Shown: positions 54,227-62,965, counted from the stretch's first letter. The stretch: DNA of 64,000 nucleotides from Virgibacillus chiguensis (GCF_900129865.1 NZ_FQXD01000007.1:33155-97154); one strand, 5' to 3'. Translations and numbers: made by a program. The notes: generated by a model not told the origin, from the sequence alone.

Positions 54227-54622
54227 CTATATTTCAATAATTTCAATTGTTTGGAAGCAAGTTTGTTTCACAAAATCTGTTAATTCAGAGATGCTTTTCA
54301 TAAAGCCTGTACCATTTATAATTTCTAAATAGGTTGGTAAATTTACTCCTGCTATAATAGCAAGATTATTTTTATAAGTTAACGCATATTTTATGCTTTC
54401 ATTACAAGGAGTTCCGCCTTTTATATCACATAAAATAACGACCTCATCATATTCTTCAGTCATCACATTTAATTTCTCTTCCAGCCTCGCAGCGAAATCA
54501 CTAACACCTTTATCGTCTAGCGAGATGTGACTGACATTATCCTGTTGTCCTGTAATCATTTCACCTGTTTTTATTAAAGCCTCGCAAAAAGGCCCATGAG
54601 AAGTTACTAATATTCCTATCAC
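54227..54622 (-). CDS. Mannose-class PTS, EIIA component
   Basis: A 131-residue EIIA with phosphorylatable His9 in ILVTSHGPFCEAL. ILCDIKGGTPCNES is the other conserved loop. The start is a GTG preceded by AAAGGAAG. First recognised gene of the PTS operon, expressed from the promoter region at about 54.82-54.87 kb. The sugar is not fixed by sequence; the adjoining ManA-type isomerase suggests mannose or a similar 6-phosphate product. Confidence 0.92.
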   Translation of the reverse strand: MIGILVTSHGPFCEALIKTGEMITGQQDNVSHISLDDKGVSDFAARLEEKLNVMTEEYDEVVILCDIKGGTPCNESIKYALTYKNNLAIIAGVNLPTYLEIINGTGFMKSISELTDFVKQTCFQTIEIIEI

Positions 54623-54653
54623 TTAATCACTTCCTTTTTTACTATTAAGAACG

Positions 54654-54797
54654 TTACAAATTATGGTCTAGAGTTAAGACATAATCCAAGTTTTTACGAT
54701 AATTATTGCTTTTGTCACAGGAAGCAATGATATTTATATTCCATTCGCCGTGTAACAAAGTGTAGCGCTTTATTCGAATACCAACGACCTTTTTCAC
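54654..54797 (-). CDS. Possible 47-residue leader protein of the PTS operon
   Basis: An open frame from GTG 54797 to TAA 54654, starting MKKVVGIRIKRYTLLHGEW and ending VLTLDHNL. AAAGGGGG stands five bases before the GTG. It occupies most of the space between the GTTATAAC operator and EIIA and ends 31 bp before the EIIA start, as an operon gene would. It is basic, has one cysteine, and has no family that I know. It could be a real small protein, a regulatory leader or chance. Confidence 0.35.
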   Translation of the reverse strand: MKKVVGIRIKRYTLLHGEWNINIIASCDKSNNYRKNLDYVLTLDHNL

Positions 54798-54820
54798 CTC
54801 AACCCCCTTTCATCATATTG

Positions 54821-54842
54821 TTATAACTTTATAAAGTTATAA
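54821..54842 (-). promoter_or_regulatory. GntR operator of the PTS operon
   Basis: A perfect 22-bp palindrome: TTATAACTTT followed by its mirror ATAAAGTTATAA. With the flanking G on the left it contains GTTATAAC, the core found at 1054, 56971 and 57585. It lies 24 bp upstream of the small leader frame. Confidence 0.7.
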
Positions 54843-54852
54843 TAACATTATT

Positions 54853-54866
54853 TTAAAACGCTTTCT
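54853..54866 (-). promoter_or_regulatory. Candidate cre site (CcpA)
   Basis: On the minus strand AGAAAGCGTTTTAA matches 12 of 14 positions of the Bacillus cre consensus TGWAAGCGNTWNCW. Located 11 bp upstream of the GntR palindrome, it fits carbon catabolite repression of a sugar PTS. Confidence 0.55.
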
Positions 54867-55074
54867 ATTGTTTTTTGTTACAGTATTGTTACAACTATCT
54901 TCTGATACTTCTTTATATAGCTTGTCTTTTGTGTCACAAAGATATGCAACAACTTATACAGTGTGACTATTTTTTCTCTATCCGACCTTACGTTCACTTT
55001 GCCCATTTAGTTTGCACAACATAGATAAGACGAAACGCAACGTACCATCAAAATCACGACCCAAAACCCACCTC

Positions 55075-55108
55075 ATTCAGTAAGAGGTTTTTTCACCTCC
55101 TACTGAAT
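55075..55108 (-). terminator. Hairpin between manA and the PTS operon
   Basis: ATTCAGTAAGAGG and CCTCCTACTGAAT pair with one bulge, about 95 bp past the manA stop on the minus strand. A T-containing stretch (GGGTTTTGG) follows a few bases later. It suggests manA and the PTS genes are separate transcripts. Confidence 0.5.
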
Positions 55109-55204
55109 ATGTCGTATTGGTATAATCTAGGCCATGTAAATGAATTGGCATATAGATGCTGTCACTAAAAAAACTTACAAAAAGCGATAAGATTCATACC
55201 ATTA

Positions 55205-56935
55205 TCATCTAATAAACGCTTTTATTGTTCCTACTGTTCTTCCCACACTTGGACCATGAGGAGCAATTTTATACTGCTTCACACATTCAGGGACAATAAA
55301 TGTCTCACCGTAATGAATAACAAAAGGTTCAAATGATGCATTAACACTTGTAACAATAATTTCCTCACCCTCAACAAGCGTTAAGACATTGACACTGTCT
55401 TGTGTTTCATGCATCACTTCTGATGAAAACCAATGACGTCTTGTCTCAATAGGTTCTCTTATATGAAGCCCTGTTTTTTCTTCTGTCCAACCGTCGCCCT
55501 CTGCGACTTTAACTACTTGGTTACTGACTTCCTTCTCAACCCAGTCTTCATCTCTAGAGATATCAATATTTTTCTCCCCATGCTCTAAATGAATTGGTCT
55601 TGGCTTGCCATCTAAATCCACTCTCTCCCAATCCCACAATTTAAAAGTAAAACGATTAGGGGTAGAGCTAATTTCTAAAACAACACTATTCTTACCACTA
55701 CAATGAATTGTTCCAGCTGGTATAGAGTAATGGTCATGTTTCTTTATTTTTTTACGATAAATAAAATCTTCATCCGGAAATCGCTTACCTTCTTCCTGAG
55801 ATGATTTTAAGGCATCTACTAGAGACTGCTTTTCAACTCCGTTTTTTACACCTAAATAAATAACAGCATCATCTTCAGCCTCTAAAATGTAATAGCTTTC
55901 ATCTTGAGTATAGTGCAGCCCAAATGTTTCTTGAGCATATTCCACCTTTGGATGCACTTGCAAACTTAAATTGTCGCCACCCATTGTGTCCAAATAATCA
56001 AATCGAATTGGAAAGCTTGTTCCATACCTTCCATATACTTTTTCCCCTAGTAACGAAACTGGTCGTTGGTAAACGATATCATTAGCGGGTATTTCAAACT
56101 TTTCTCCGTTTATGCCAAGATATATACTGTTCTCTTCAGGAACACAATCGAAGCACCAAGCTAAATTTATTTTGTCTTTTGCTACATTAAATTTTTCTTG
56201 CATCCATTTGCCGCCCCAAACCCCAGAATCAAAATAAGGAACTAAGCGAAATGGTCTTTGAACCACCTGTGACAAAGCCATCTGATAGTCATGTCCTGCT
56301 ATCATTTTAGGCTGGTTCTCTTCGTTAACATCTAACATAAAATCAACTTTATCAAATAGGCTCTTCTTTAACTTGTCCGCAATTCTCCAGTCAAAATAGT
56401 AAGCACGTTTTACCTTACGAAGCGTTTCCTCCTCCCAGTTATTCGCCCTCCAATTACAAACTTTCTTAGCTCTATATCTTAATTGAATTTCCCATCTTGC
56501 TAAGTTTGTATAAAGCAATAAATCAGAAGGAGCTACTAAAGATGCGCCCACTCCATAAATAACAATTCTTTTATCTTTAGCTTTATTAATTTTATCCAAT
56601 GTTTTATTAAACTTTTCTCCGTCTATAAAATCAGCTAAAGCATGATTGCTCATAACCCCAAATACACGATCGTCTGTTAAATGATCTTGTATTTTAACAG
56701 TAATTTCCTCACTGGATAAAAAGATTTCATCAGCATGAATGATTAGGTCTGGTTTGAGCTGATTTATTAACTGCTCCAATTCTTTTTCCAAGGTTCCTGG
56801 GTAACATTCTATTGTAATAACATTAGCTTTTCTTTGTTTTATTGCATCATCTACTTTTTTCCATATTTCATCATATCCAGTGTATAGATCAATGCCTCCC
56901 TTCATATCAATCTGAGGATATAAATCATAAGCCAT
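55205..56935 (-). CDS. manA: Two-domain mannose-6-phosphate isomerase (class I)
   Basis: A 576-residue protein, much longer than the usual 310-390 residues. Residues from about 225 form the isomerase, interconverting mannose 6-phosphate and fructose 6-phosphate: GVWGGKW (238-244), zinc ligands Gln326 and His328 in SLQVHPK, and His411 in AGTIHCSG. Residues 1-215 are an added domain resembling a uridine-kinase-like P-loop NTPase (IECYPGTLEKELEQL, IIHADEIF, VIYGVGASLVAPSDLLLYTNL), but the P-loop Gly-x-Gly-Lys-Thr is missing. ATG 56935 follows GGGAG by 8 bases. A GTTATAAC operator lies 31 bp upstream. Confidence 0.85.
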   Translation of the reverse strand: MAYDLYPQIDMKGGIDLYTGYDEIWKKVDDAIKQRKANVITIECYPGTLEKELEQLINQLKPDLIIHADEIFLSSEEITVKIQDHLTDDRVFGVMSNHALADFIDGEKFNKTLDKINKAKDKRIVIYGVGASLVAPSDLLLYTNLARWEIQLRYRAKKVCNWRANNWEEETLRKVKRAYYFDWRIADKLKKSLFDKVDFMLDVNEENQPKMIAGHDYQMALSQVVQRPFRLVPYFDSGVWGGKWMQEKFNVAKDKINLAWCFDCVPEENSIYLGINGEKFEIPANDIVYQRPVSLLGEKVYGRYGTSFPIRFDYLDTMGGDNLSLQVHPKVEYAQETFGLHYTQDESYYILEAEDDAVIYLGVKNGVEKQSLVDALKSSQEEGKRFPDEDFIYRKKIKKHDHYSIPAGTIHCSGKNSVVLEISSTPNRFTFKLWDWERVDLDGKPRPIHLEHGEKNIDISRDEDWVEKEVSNQVVKVAEGDGWTEEKTGLHIREPIETRRHWFSSEVMHETQDSVNVLTLVEGEEIIVTSVNASFEPFVIHYGETFIVPECVKQYKIAPHGPSVGRTVGTIKAFIR

Positions 56936-56965
56936 ACTAACTGCTCCCTTCTTCACTCCATTGTA

Positions 56966-56991
56966 TTAATGTTATAACCATATAACATTAA
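56966..56991 (-). promoter_or_regulatory. manA: GntR operator of manA
   Basis: TTAATGTTATA and TATAACATTAA are perfect 11-bp arms around ACCA, immediately upstream of manA. The left arm plus spacer gives GTTATAAC, the same core as at 54821 and 57585. Confidence 0.7.
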
Positions 56992-57164
56992 GGTAAATAA
57001 TATCAGACTTAACTATAGGTTGCAACAGATATTATATTTTTTTGTAAACCCACCTAAATTATTCATATCTTTAATTTGGGAGTAAAATATATTAACAGCA
57101 GAAATTTAAAGGAAATGACTTCTAAAAGCAAAGGAAGTGCAAACAATATTTGACGTAGTCGTGT

Positions 57165-57240
57165 TTTTCCGAAAAACTTTGCTTGTCACCAAGTCGTTCT
57201 GGCGTTAGCCGTAGTTTTACCTTTCTTATAGTGTAAAGAA
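57165..57240. repeat. REP-like ACTTGG hairpin, extended copy
   Basis: CGAAAAACTTTGCTTGTCAC, CAAGTCGTTCTGGCGTTAGC, CGTAGTTTTACC and TTTCTTATAGTGTAAAG follow the order seen at 8339 and 30418. It lies in the 630-bp manA/GntR divergent gap, which otherwise holds the two operators and no credible gene. Confidence 0.6.
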
Positions 57241-57576
57241 CGCCACTTGTCGCCCGCTATCCTCTATGTTGAAGCTGTAGGTTTTCTTATACTATCAGGC
57301 CCGATCTCGAGGCACTATAAAAATGGATGTGTGGGTGGGATGGAACAAAACCTTACCATAAAGGGCGTTGAAAGCTACTCTTTCTTATGGCGACAGCATA
57401 TATATTCGAGTAAGAATAATTCCTAATAATGGTATTTTTCTTGCAAAGTCTCTGTTTTGGTTTGGCGTATTTGCCCCTATATTTCCTTATTTGATAAAAC
57501 ATTTAGTTACATATATGTTTTTGGTAAATATTTCTGGTCTTTTCATGTATTTTGTATGAACTATACCACTCAATAT

Positions 57577-57593
57577 GATATAATGTTATAACA
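57577..57593 (+). promoter_or_regulatory. Extended -10 promoter with overlapping GntR operator
   Basis: TGATATAAT is an extended -10 element (TATAAT at 57579-57584). TGTTATAACA (57584-57593), a perfect 10-bp palindrome, starts on its last base. This allows autorepression of the GntR gene that begins 28 bp later. Confidence 0.65.
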
Positions 57594-57621
57594 ATACACC
57601 ATATTGATAGGAGGAAAAATT

Positions 57622-58335
57622 TTGGCTAGTAATGCAATCCCCTTATACGTTCAAATTGCAGATCGTTTGCGAGATAATATTAAAATGGGGAAATGGAAAG
57701 AAGGGAATAAAATCCCAACCGAAGTGGAATTGTGTAAAATATATGATGTGAGTAGAATTACAATAAGAAAGGCAATCGATGAATTGGTGAAAGAAGATTT
57801 GCTCCATCGTCAAAGGGCTAAGGGAACCTTTGTAACCGATTTCGTTGAACCTTCAGATAATTTCACCGTTGTAAAAAGCTTCACAGAAGAGATGAGAGAA
57901 TTAGGGGAAAAAGCACGGACAATGGATGTCAAATTAGAGATAACCGATGCTGATAAAAAACTTGCGATGTACTTAAACATGAATATCGGTGATAAGGTAA
58001 TGATTTTAAAAAGAATTCGAGGAGATTCGAAACAAGCCTTTGTTTATTCGGTATCATACTTTAAAAAGCATGAAAATTTCTCTTTAGATCCCAATGATTA
58101 TTACGATTCTTTTTACTCATACCTTCACCAACACGGCATTCAAGTGAAAGATAATAGTGAAGTTGTAGAAGCTGTACTACCTAATTATGAAGTACGAACA
58201 GCATTAAGTATCAACAAACATGAACCTGTTTTAAAACGAACACGCTTCACTTCATGTAAACCCCAAAATTTTTATGAATACACAATAAACTACTATATCG
58301 GGAAGTCCTATAAATATTACTTAGACTTCAATTAA
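57622..58335 (+). CDS. GntR/UTRA regulator of the PTS-manA genes
   Basis: A 237-residue HutC-type regulator. Winged HTH at about 5-75 (VELCKIYDVSRITIRKAIDEL, AKGTFVTDF) and a UTRA ligand domain (90-235). The TTG start at 57622 lies 8 bases after AGGAGG; a TTG six codons earlier precedes the ribosome binding site and was rejected. It is divergent from manA and the PTS operon, and the three promoters share GTTATAAC palindromes, so this protein is their likely repressor. A sugar-6-phosphate inducer is inference. Confidence 0.9.
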   Translation: MASNAIPLYVQIADRLRDNIKMGKWKEGNKIPTEVELCKIYDVSRITIRKAIDELVKEDLLHRQRAKGTFVTDFVEPSDNFTVVKSFTEEMRELGEKARTMDVKLEITDADKKLAMYLNMNIGDKVMILKRIRGDSKQAFVYSVSYFKKHENFSLDPNDYYDSFYSYLHQHGIQVKDNSEVVEAVLPNYEVRTALSINKHEPVLKRTRFTSCKPQNFYEYTINYYIGKSYKYYLDFN

Positions 58336-58681
58336 AAGTTATCGAAGAGGTTCAACCAACCTTCAAGTGAAGCTTTATAGGATTATAATTCATGACTAAG
58401 AACATTTTCCTTCTATCTTAAGGGAATATGACTAAAGCAAGATAACATTTATTTTAGACGAGATAGCGGCAGGTTGATACAACCTTAAAACTGGTGATAG
58501 AAACAGTTATATAGTATTCCGAAAGAGTGACTGATCTTAAGATAAAAAGGATGTTTTCAGCTAGTTAAATAACAAAATTAGCCTTTTTTTAAAAAACATC
58601 CTATGCGATCAAACTTCTCATAGAACAGTCTACTCTTTTATAGGGGATTTGAACATTCCATGGTTATTAACTGAGACCATA
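58336..58681. other. Gene-free stretch after the GntR gene
   Basis: It contains a terminator-like structure at 58549-58601. No further gene or operator was recognised. Confidence 0.4.
58559..58591 (+). terminator. Terminator-like hairpin downstream of the GntR gene
   Basis: GCTAGTT and AAATTAGC pair imperfectly around AAATAACA and are followed by CTTTTTTT. An outer pair, GGATGTTTT with AAAACATCC (58549/58593), encloses it. It lies 220 bp past the GntR stop. Confidence 0.5.
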
Positions 58682-58966
58682 TTACATTTTTCTAAACCCA
58701 CACGTAAATAAGCTTTGGTATCTCATGTAATGATACATGGTACGTGCATGCCTTCCCTTTACAGTTGTAGGATCTATTTTCAACTGCATCTGCTTGAGAA
58801 ATGCTTGATCACATTTACAACGATCTCCAGTACGTCTATAACACAAATCATGTTCCTTGCAAATTGCATCTACATCATTTATAGGTTCACCCGGACCACT
58901 GCATCCAGGACCACACCAACGGTATCCGCCCGGGAAACAGAAGGCTGCCTTACGCTGTCTCCGCAT
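58682..58966 (-). CDS. Small phospholipase A2-like protein
   Basis: A 94-residue Cys-rich protein. Residues 17-52 carry the phospholipase A2 core: the calcium loop WCGPGCSGPG (17-26), then the catalytic His-Asp pair in CKEHDLCY (His39, Asp40), and CKCDQAF after it. Seven cysteines at 10, 18, 22, 36, 42, 50 and 52 could form disulfides. There is no ordinary signal peptide: the N-terminus is MRRQRKAAFCFPGGY. It resembles short bacterial and parvovirus-type PLA2 domains more than secreted animal enzymes. GGGAGGGGG precedes the ATG. Activity is inferred from the motif only. Confidence 0.75.
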   Translation of the reverse strand: MRRQRKAAFCFPGGYRWCGPGCSGPGEPINDVDAICKEHDLCYRRTGDRCKCDQAFLKQMQLKIDPTTVKGRHARTMYHYMRYQSLFTCGFRKM

Positions 58967-59128
58967 TGTAAAAAACCCCCTCCCATAAAGCTTTTACAAT
59001 ACTATATTCCAGTGTGCATCCATTAGCCGCTGCGAATGCCCTGTACTTTTATTAAAAGAGCATCATCAACACTTTTTTTATTAAAATTGTTCCTCTTTAT
59101 GCTTAAACAATCGCTTCTTTTATACGAT

Positions 59129-59159
59129 AAGGCGCTATAATGTACTCATTATAGCGCCT
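59129..59159. terminator. Terminator of the maltose acetyltransferase gene
   Basis: AGGCGCTATAAT and ATTATAGCGCCT form a perfect 12-bp stem with a 6-nt loop, 9 bp beyond the maa stop. Only a short T stretch follows on the minus strand. Confidence 0.7.
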
Positions 59160-59167
59160 GGAACATT

Positions 59168-59734
59168 TTATAAATGATTATCAATTTGCTTTAACACTCT
59201 AGCTGGATTTCCACCAACGACCGTATTTGCGGGAACATCTTTTACTACGACCGAACCTGAGGCAATGACAGCATTATCGCCAATATGTATGCCTGGATTA
59301 ATAATCGCACGCCCACCAATCCAAACATTGTCGCCAATTGTTACAGGCTTTCCATACTCCTTCCCGGCATTTCTTTCATCCGCATTTAAGGGATGTGTCG
59401 CTGTATAAATATGTACTCCTGGAGCCAGCATACAGTTATCGCCGATCTTAATTTCACAAACATCTAACATAACACAATCAAAATTAGCGTAAAAATGATT
59501 GCCTACATGAATGTTATATCCGTAATCACAACGCAATGTTGGCTCGATGTACAGTTCATTTCCCGTAGAACCAAATAAATCTTGTAACAACTCCTTACGT
59601 TTTGATAGCTCCGTTTCTATGGTTTGGTTAAACAGCCGCGTTTTCATTCGGCAAGTTTCTCGATCATGAACAAGTATTGGATCAGCTGGATTGTATAATT
59701 CACCTTTAATCATTTTTTGTTTTTCTGATGTCAT
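59168..59734 (-). CDS. maa: Maltose/sugar O-acetyltransferase
   Basis: A 188-residue hexapeptide-repeat acetyltransferase (LacA/Maa group) that acetylates maltose or related sugars with acetyl-CoA. The N-terminal Mac domain ([18 protein letters not shown]) is followed by left-handed beta-helix turns. [40 protein letters not shown] contains the catalytic His in TATHP. The length is normal. Monocistronic. Confidence 0.93.
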   Translation of the reverse strand: MTSEKQKMIKGELYNPADPILVHDRETCRMKTRLFNQTIETELSKRKELLQDLFGSTGNELYIEPTLRCDYGYNIHVGNHFYANFDCVMLDVCEIKIGDNCMLAPGVHIYTATHPLNADERNAGKEYGKPVTIGDNVWIGGRAIINPGIHIGDNAVIASGSVVVKDVPANTVVGGNPARVLKQIDNHL

Positions 59735-59945
59735 TTACGATAGCTCCTCGCTGTCTTTTGCTTTTATTATACTATACTATAGGAAAGTCTAAAGGTTTAT
59801 CGTATAAAAAAACGACAGCGTTTTTTCGCTATAAAACTTGGCAACAAGCCTATTTTTTCTACTCATCCATGATTCACATTCGATATAATCGATACCAACT
59901 TCATGAAACGTTAAAAAGCTATATTTTTACGACTGAACTCATGTT

Positions 59946-60968
59946 TTAATTTAGCTGAAATAGCATGACGAGTGAGTACCCTAATACTACAAGCAAAACA
60001 GATCCAACAACACCCGCTGCAAAAGACTTCATTCCAAGTCTTCTAAACGTCTTTAAATCAACATTCAAGCCAAGACCTGCCATCGCCATGGCAATAAGCA
60101 AATAGGCAGTAGCAACAATCAAATCCGCAACAGATTGTGATACAATGCCAAGTGTATTAAATCCACTCATTGCAAGAAAACCTAAGATAAACCAAGGAAT
60201 AATGGACATCGATACTTTTTTACCCGTTTCTTCCCCGCCTCGCTGAAACAAGTAACCGACGACAATCACAACCGGAACTAATAATGCCACTCTCGTTAAT
60301 TTAACAATAACAGCTAAATCGACAGCTTCACTTCCGGCAACATCAGCCGCTGCTATCACATGTGCTATTTCATGCAGTGTAGCACCTGTAAAAATGCCAT
60401 ATCCAGTCGGTGATAAATGTAACATCGTATAAATGACACTGTAAATTAACGTAAACAGTGTTCCTAACACTGCAACTGTAGCTGCACCAACAGCTGTCTC
60501 ATCATCTTTTGCTTTTACTTGTGGTGCAACCGCAACCACTGCTGCAGCACCACAAATCGCTGTCCCACATGCTGTTAAAATCCCTAGTCGTTTGCCTACT
60601 CCAAACCACCTTGTTAAACCGTAGACAACAAATAAAGTAAATACTAAACAAATAGCAGCAATCATAAATACACTTATTCCCGCTTCATAGATATCTACTA
60701 GGTTGAGTCGCATACCTAATAAAATAATTCCGAAACGAAGTAGCTTTTTATTAGAAAATGTAACTCCTTTTTGGAGATGACTTGGAACACCAACTACCTG
60801 CTTCCACAGCATACCTATAATAATAGCAATAACAAGCTGACCCATAATCGATAAAAAAGGCAGTTTCGCAACATAATTAGCTATAATAGCAATAATTAAT
60901 GTAATGCCTATTCCTTGAATAAATGCAAGACGTTCCGTTCTCTTTTTTTTATTCTCCACCACATTCAC
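59946..60968 (-). CDS. UPF0324 family membrane protein (YeiH-like, putative sulfate exporter)
   Basis: A 340-residue membrane protein with about ten helices from the UPF0324/YeiH family. FGIILLGMRLNLVDIYEAG and CGTAICGAAAVVAVAP with two conserved cysteines, plus FTGATLHEIAHVIAAA, are the family hallmarks. A role in exporting sulfur oxyanions or similar compounds has been proposed for the family. It is divergent from a LysR gene with a 107-bp AT-rich shared promoter region, the usual layout for a LysR-controlled target. Confidence 0.88.
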   Translation of the reverse strand: MNVVENKKKRTERLAFIQGIGITLIIAIIANYVAKLPFLSIMGQLVIAIIIGMLWKQVVGVPSHLQKGVTFSNKKLLRFGIILLGMRLNLVDIYEAGISVFMIAAICLVFTLFVVYGLTRWFGVGKRLGILTACGTAICGAAAVVAVAPQVKAKDDETAVGAATVAVLGTLFTLIYSVIYTMLHLSPTGYGIFTGATLHEIAHVIAAADVAGSEAVDLAVIVKLTRVALLVPVVIVVGYLFQRGGEETGKKVSMSIIPWFILGFLAMSGFNTLGIVSQSVADLIVATAYLLIAMAMAGLGLNVDLKTFRRLGMKSFAAGVVGSVLLVVLGYSLVMLFQLN

Positions 60969-61075
60969 TTCCTTTTTTCTCTCTCCCTTTTACTTTACCG
61001 AACGAAATATTATTAGTAAAATACATATAAATAATTGTTATTATTATTTTTATTAATGAAAAGGGGGATGGCGAC

Positions 61076-61969
61076 ATGTATTATGATGCATTACGTACTT
61101 TCATTACTTTGGCAGAAGTAAAGAATTTCACCAAAACAGCGGAAGTCTTGCACATATCGCAGCCAAGTGTCAGCTTACATATAAAGAATCTGGAACGTGA
61201 ACTAGCAACAGAACTAGTAGTTCGTTCCCGAAAATCATTGCAACTATCACCAACAGGGGAAATCTTGTATGAACGCGCCAAGCAAATATTGAAGATTTAT
61301 GAACAAACCAAACGTGATATATTAGAACAACAAGAAGTCGTAAAAGGTAGGTTAAAGATAGGTGCCAGCTTTACGATTGGGGAGTATATGTTGCCAGCTT
61401 TACTTGCAGATGTACATACAGCTTACCCCGGCCTTGAATTGGAAATAGTTATTGGCAATACAGAAGAAATTGTCCAGCAAACAAAACATTTTCAAGTGGA
61501 TATTGGACTTATTGAAGGGCAAACGAGCGATAAAGAATTAGCCGTATGCCCGTTTATGGAAGATGAATTATGGATTGTTGCACCTCATCAGCATAAATTA
61601 GCAAATAAGGCGAAAGTAACTACTTCAGATTTACAAAGCCAAGCATGGATTTCTCGCGAGGAAGGGTCGGGGACACGGGAGTATTTAGAACATGTCATTC
61701 GCTCCAACGGGTTAAAAGTGGAATCCATTATTACCATTGGTAGTAATCAAGGGGTAAAGGAAAGCGTTATTAATGGGATGGGACTTTCTTTACTTTCTTA
61801 CAGTGTGATTGAGAGAGATGTTCAATTAAAACAACTCGCCATTTTGCAGATGGAAGACATGCATTTCAAACGGACATTTTCCTATGTTTATTCACCTATT
61901 ATGAAAAACAAGCGAAACGTAGCCACTTTTATCAAGATGTTGCAGCAGAAGTGGCCTTATGATAAATAA
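61076..61969 (+). CDS. LysR-family regulator (YeiE/CysL-like)
   Basis: A 297-residue LysR regulator. Winged HTH at 1-60 (FTKTAEVLHISQPSVSLHIKNLE), substrate-binding domain from about 90 (LKIGASFTIGEYMLPALLADVH). This opening of the effector domain is characteristic of the CysL/YeiE group, which senses sulfur compounds such as sulfite. It is divergent from the UPF0324 transporter gene, its probable target. AAGGGGG precedes the ATG. Confidence 0.88.
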   Translation: MYYDALRTFITLAEVKNFTKTAEVLHISQPSVSLHIKNLERELATELVVRSRKSLQLSPTGEILYERAKQILKIYEQTKRDILEQQEVVKGRLKIGASFTIGEYMLPALLADVHTAYPGLELEIVIGNTEEIVQQTKHFQVDIGLIEGQTSDKELAVCPFMEDELWIVAPHQHKLANKAKVTTSDLQSQAWISREEGSGTREYLEHVIRSNGLKVESIITIGSNQGVKESVINGMGLSLLSYSVIERDVQLKQLAILQMEDMHFKRTFSYVYSPIMKNKRNVATFIKMLQQKWPYDK

Positions 61970-61983
61970 CACGCATAACAGCA

Positions 61984-62016
61984 TGCAGTAGGATGGTCTT
62001 GCTACCTCCTACTGCA
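61984..62016. terminator. Hairpin between convergent lysR and dsbA-like genes
   Basis: TGCAGTAGG and CCTACTGCA are perfect arms over a 15-nt loop. No T tract; it could still act in both directions. Confidence 0.5.
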
Positions 62017-62038
62017 ATACTAGCATCCACAAAGGCAT

Positions 62039-62965
62039 CTATAACTCTATACTGGATAAGTACGTCTCTCCTAAAATTTCTTTCATCTGATATTGGTTTG
62101 TAGGTAGCTCTTTTTTTACAAAATCAGGGAAATCAGTCGGAGATAAATCATACATTTCCTCAACTTCCTTCGCGAATAAGAGCTTTTCCTCCTGTAACAA
62201 AGTGGGCAGGGAAGGTCGGCTCTCTGCTTTTAAATCCTCCACACCTATCACTTTCTGTAATCCAGCAATATAATTATTCAGCTCTCTAGCACCTACTATT
62301 TTAACTCCTTTATTTTCTGCATTCATCATAATGATTGTAGGGAAACCTCTGACACCTAAACTTGCCGCAAGCTGAAAATCTTCATTCAATAACTGTTGCG
62401 CACGAGCAGACCCAGCTTCATCAACGATTGTTTCTCCATCCAATCCCATTCTATTTACAATGTCAACAAGCACAGAGCGTTCAGAAACCGTTTGATTCAA
62501 CGCAAATACAGCTTCTCGAACTCGACGCAGATATACTTCCGCTAATGCTTCACTCTGTTTTTGAATGACTTTATACACGCGGGAAGGAGGGTAGGACGAT
62601 TGAACAGGGTTATCGTACCAAAGTGTACCGTCAATTGGCATTCGACTATGCTCACCAACTTCTTTCCAATGTAAAGCTACATCTTCTGGATTAGAAATGC
62701 CATTCTTATGGTCGCCAAACCCTTCCCATTTCTCCAATAACCCTCCCATTACAACTCGAACATTAACATACGAACCATATTGCTTCACAAATCTGCGAAG
62801 AACAGGTTCTAATGCCCAACAGTGTGAACAGATAGGATCCGTTACATAGTACAAATCAATTGAATTATCCGGTTGGCCGAAATCCATTATTTCCATTTCT
62901 TTGTCTTCAACCTCACCACACACGCCCGTCTCTAAATCACAGATCATTTGATCCTTGTTTGACAT
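62039..62965 (-). CDS. DsbA-family protein, cytoplasmic (YjbH/FrnE-like)
   Basis: A 308-residue thioredoxin-fold protein of the DsbA/FrnE clan without a signal peptide, hence cytoplasmic. CSHC at 46-49 lies in VTDPICSHCWALEPVLRRF, and the cis-proline loop is VRGFPTIIM. In Bacillus the similar YjbH (SpxH) binds Spx and feeds it to ClpXP, but YjbH usually has a different active-site spacing and length, so this may be a paralogue acting as a thiol oxidoreductase. A pair of extra cysteines occurs near the N-terminus (Cys9, Cys16). It is divergent from a TetR gene. Confidence 0.83.
   Translation of the reverse strand: MSNKDQMICDLETGVCGEVEDKEMEIMDFGQPDNSIDLYYVTDPICSHCWALEPVLRRFVKQYGSYVNVRVVMGGLLEKWEGFGDHKNGISNPEDVALHWKEVGEHSRMPIDGTLWYDNPVQSSYPPSRVYKVIQKQSEALAEVYLRRVREAVFALNQTVSERSVLVDIVNRMGLDGETIVDEAGSARAQQLLNEDFQLAASLGVRGFPTIIMMNAENKGVKIVGARELNNYIAGLQKVIGVEDLKAESRPSLPTLLQEEKLLFAKEVEEMYDLSPTDFPDFVKKELPTNQYQMKEILGETYLSSIEL

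Noticed and set aside
57368..57559. 63-codon plus-strand frame before the GntR gene
   Set aside because: No ribosome binding site; the hydrophobic translation is what random AT-rich DNA gives; it ends just before the GntR promoter.
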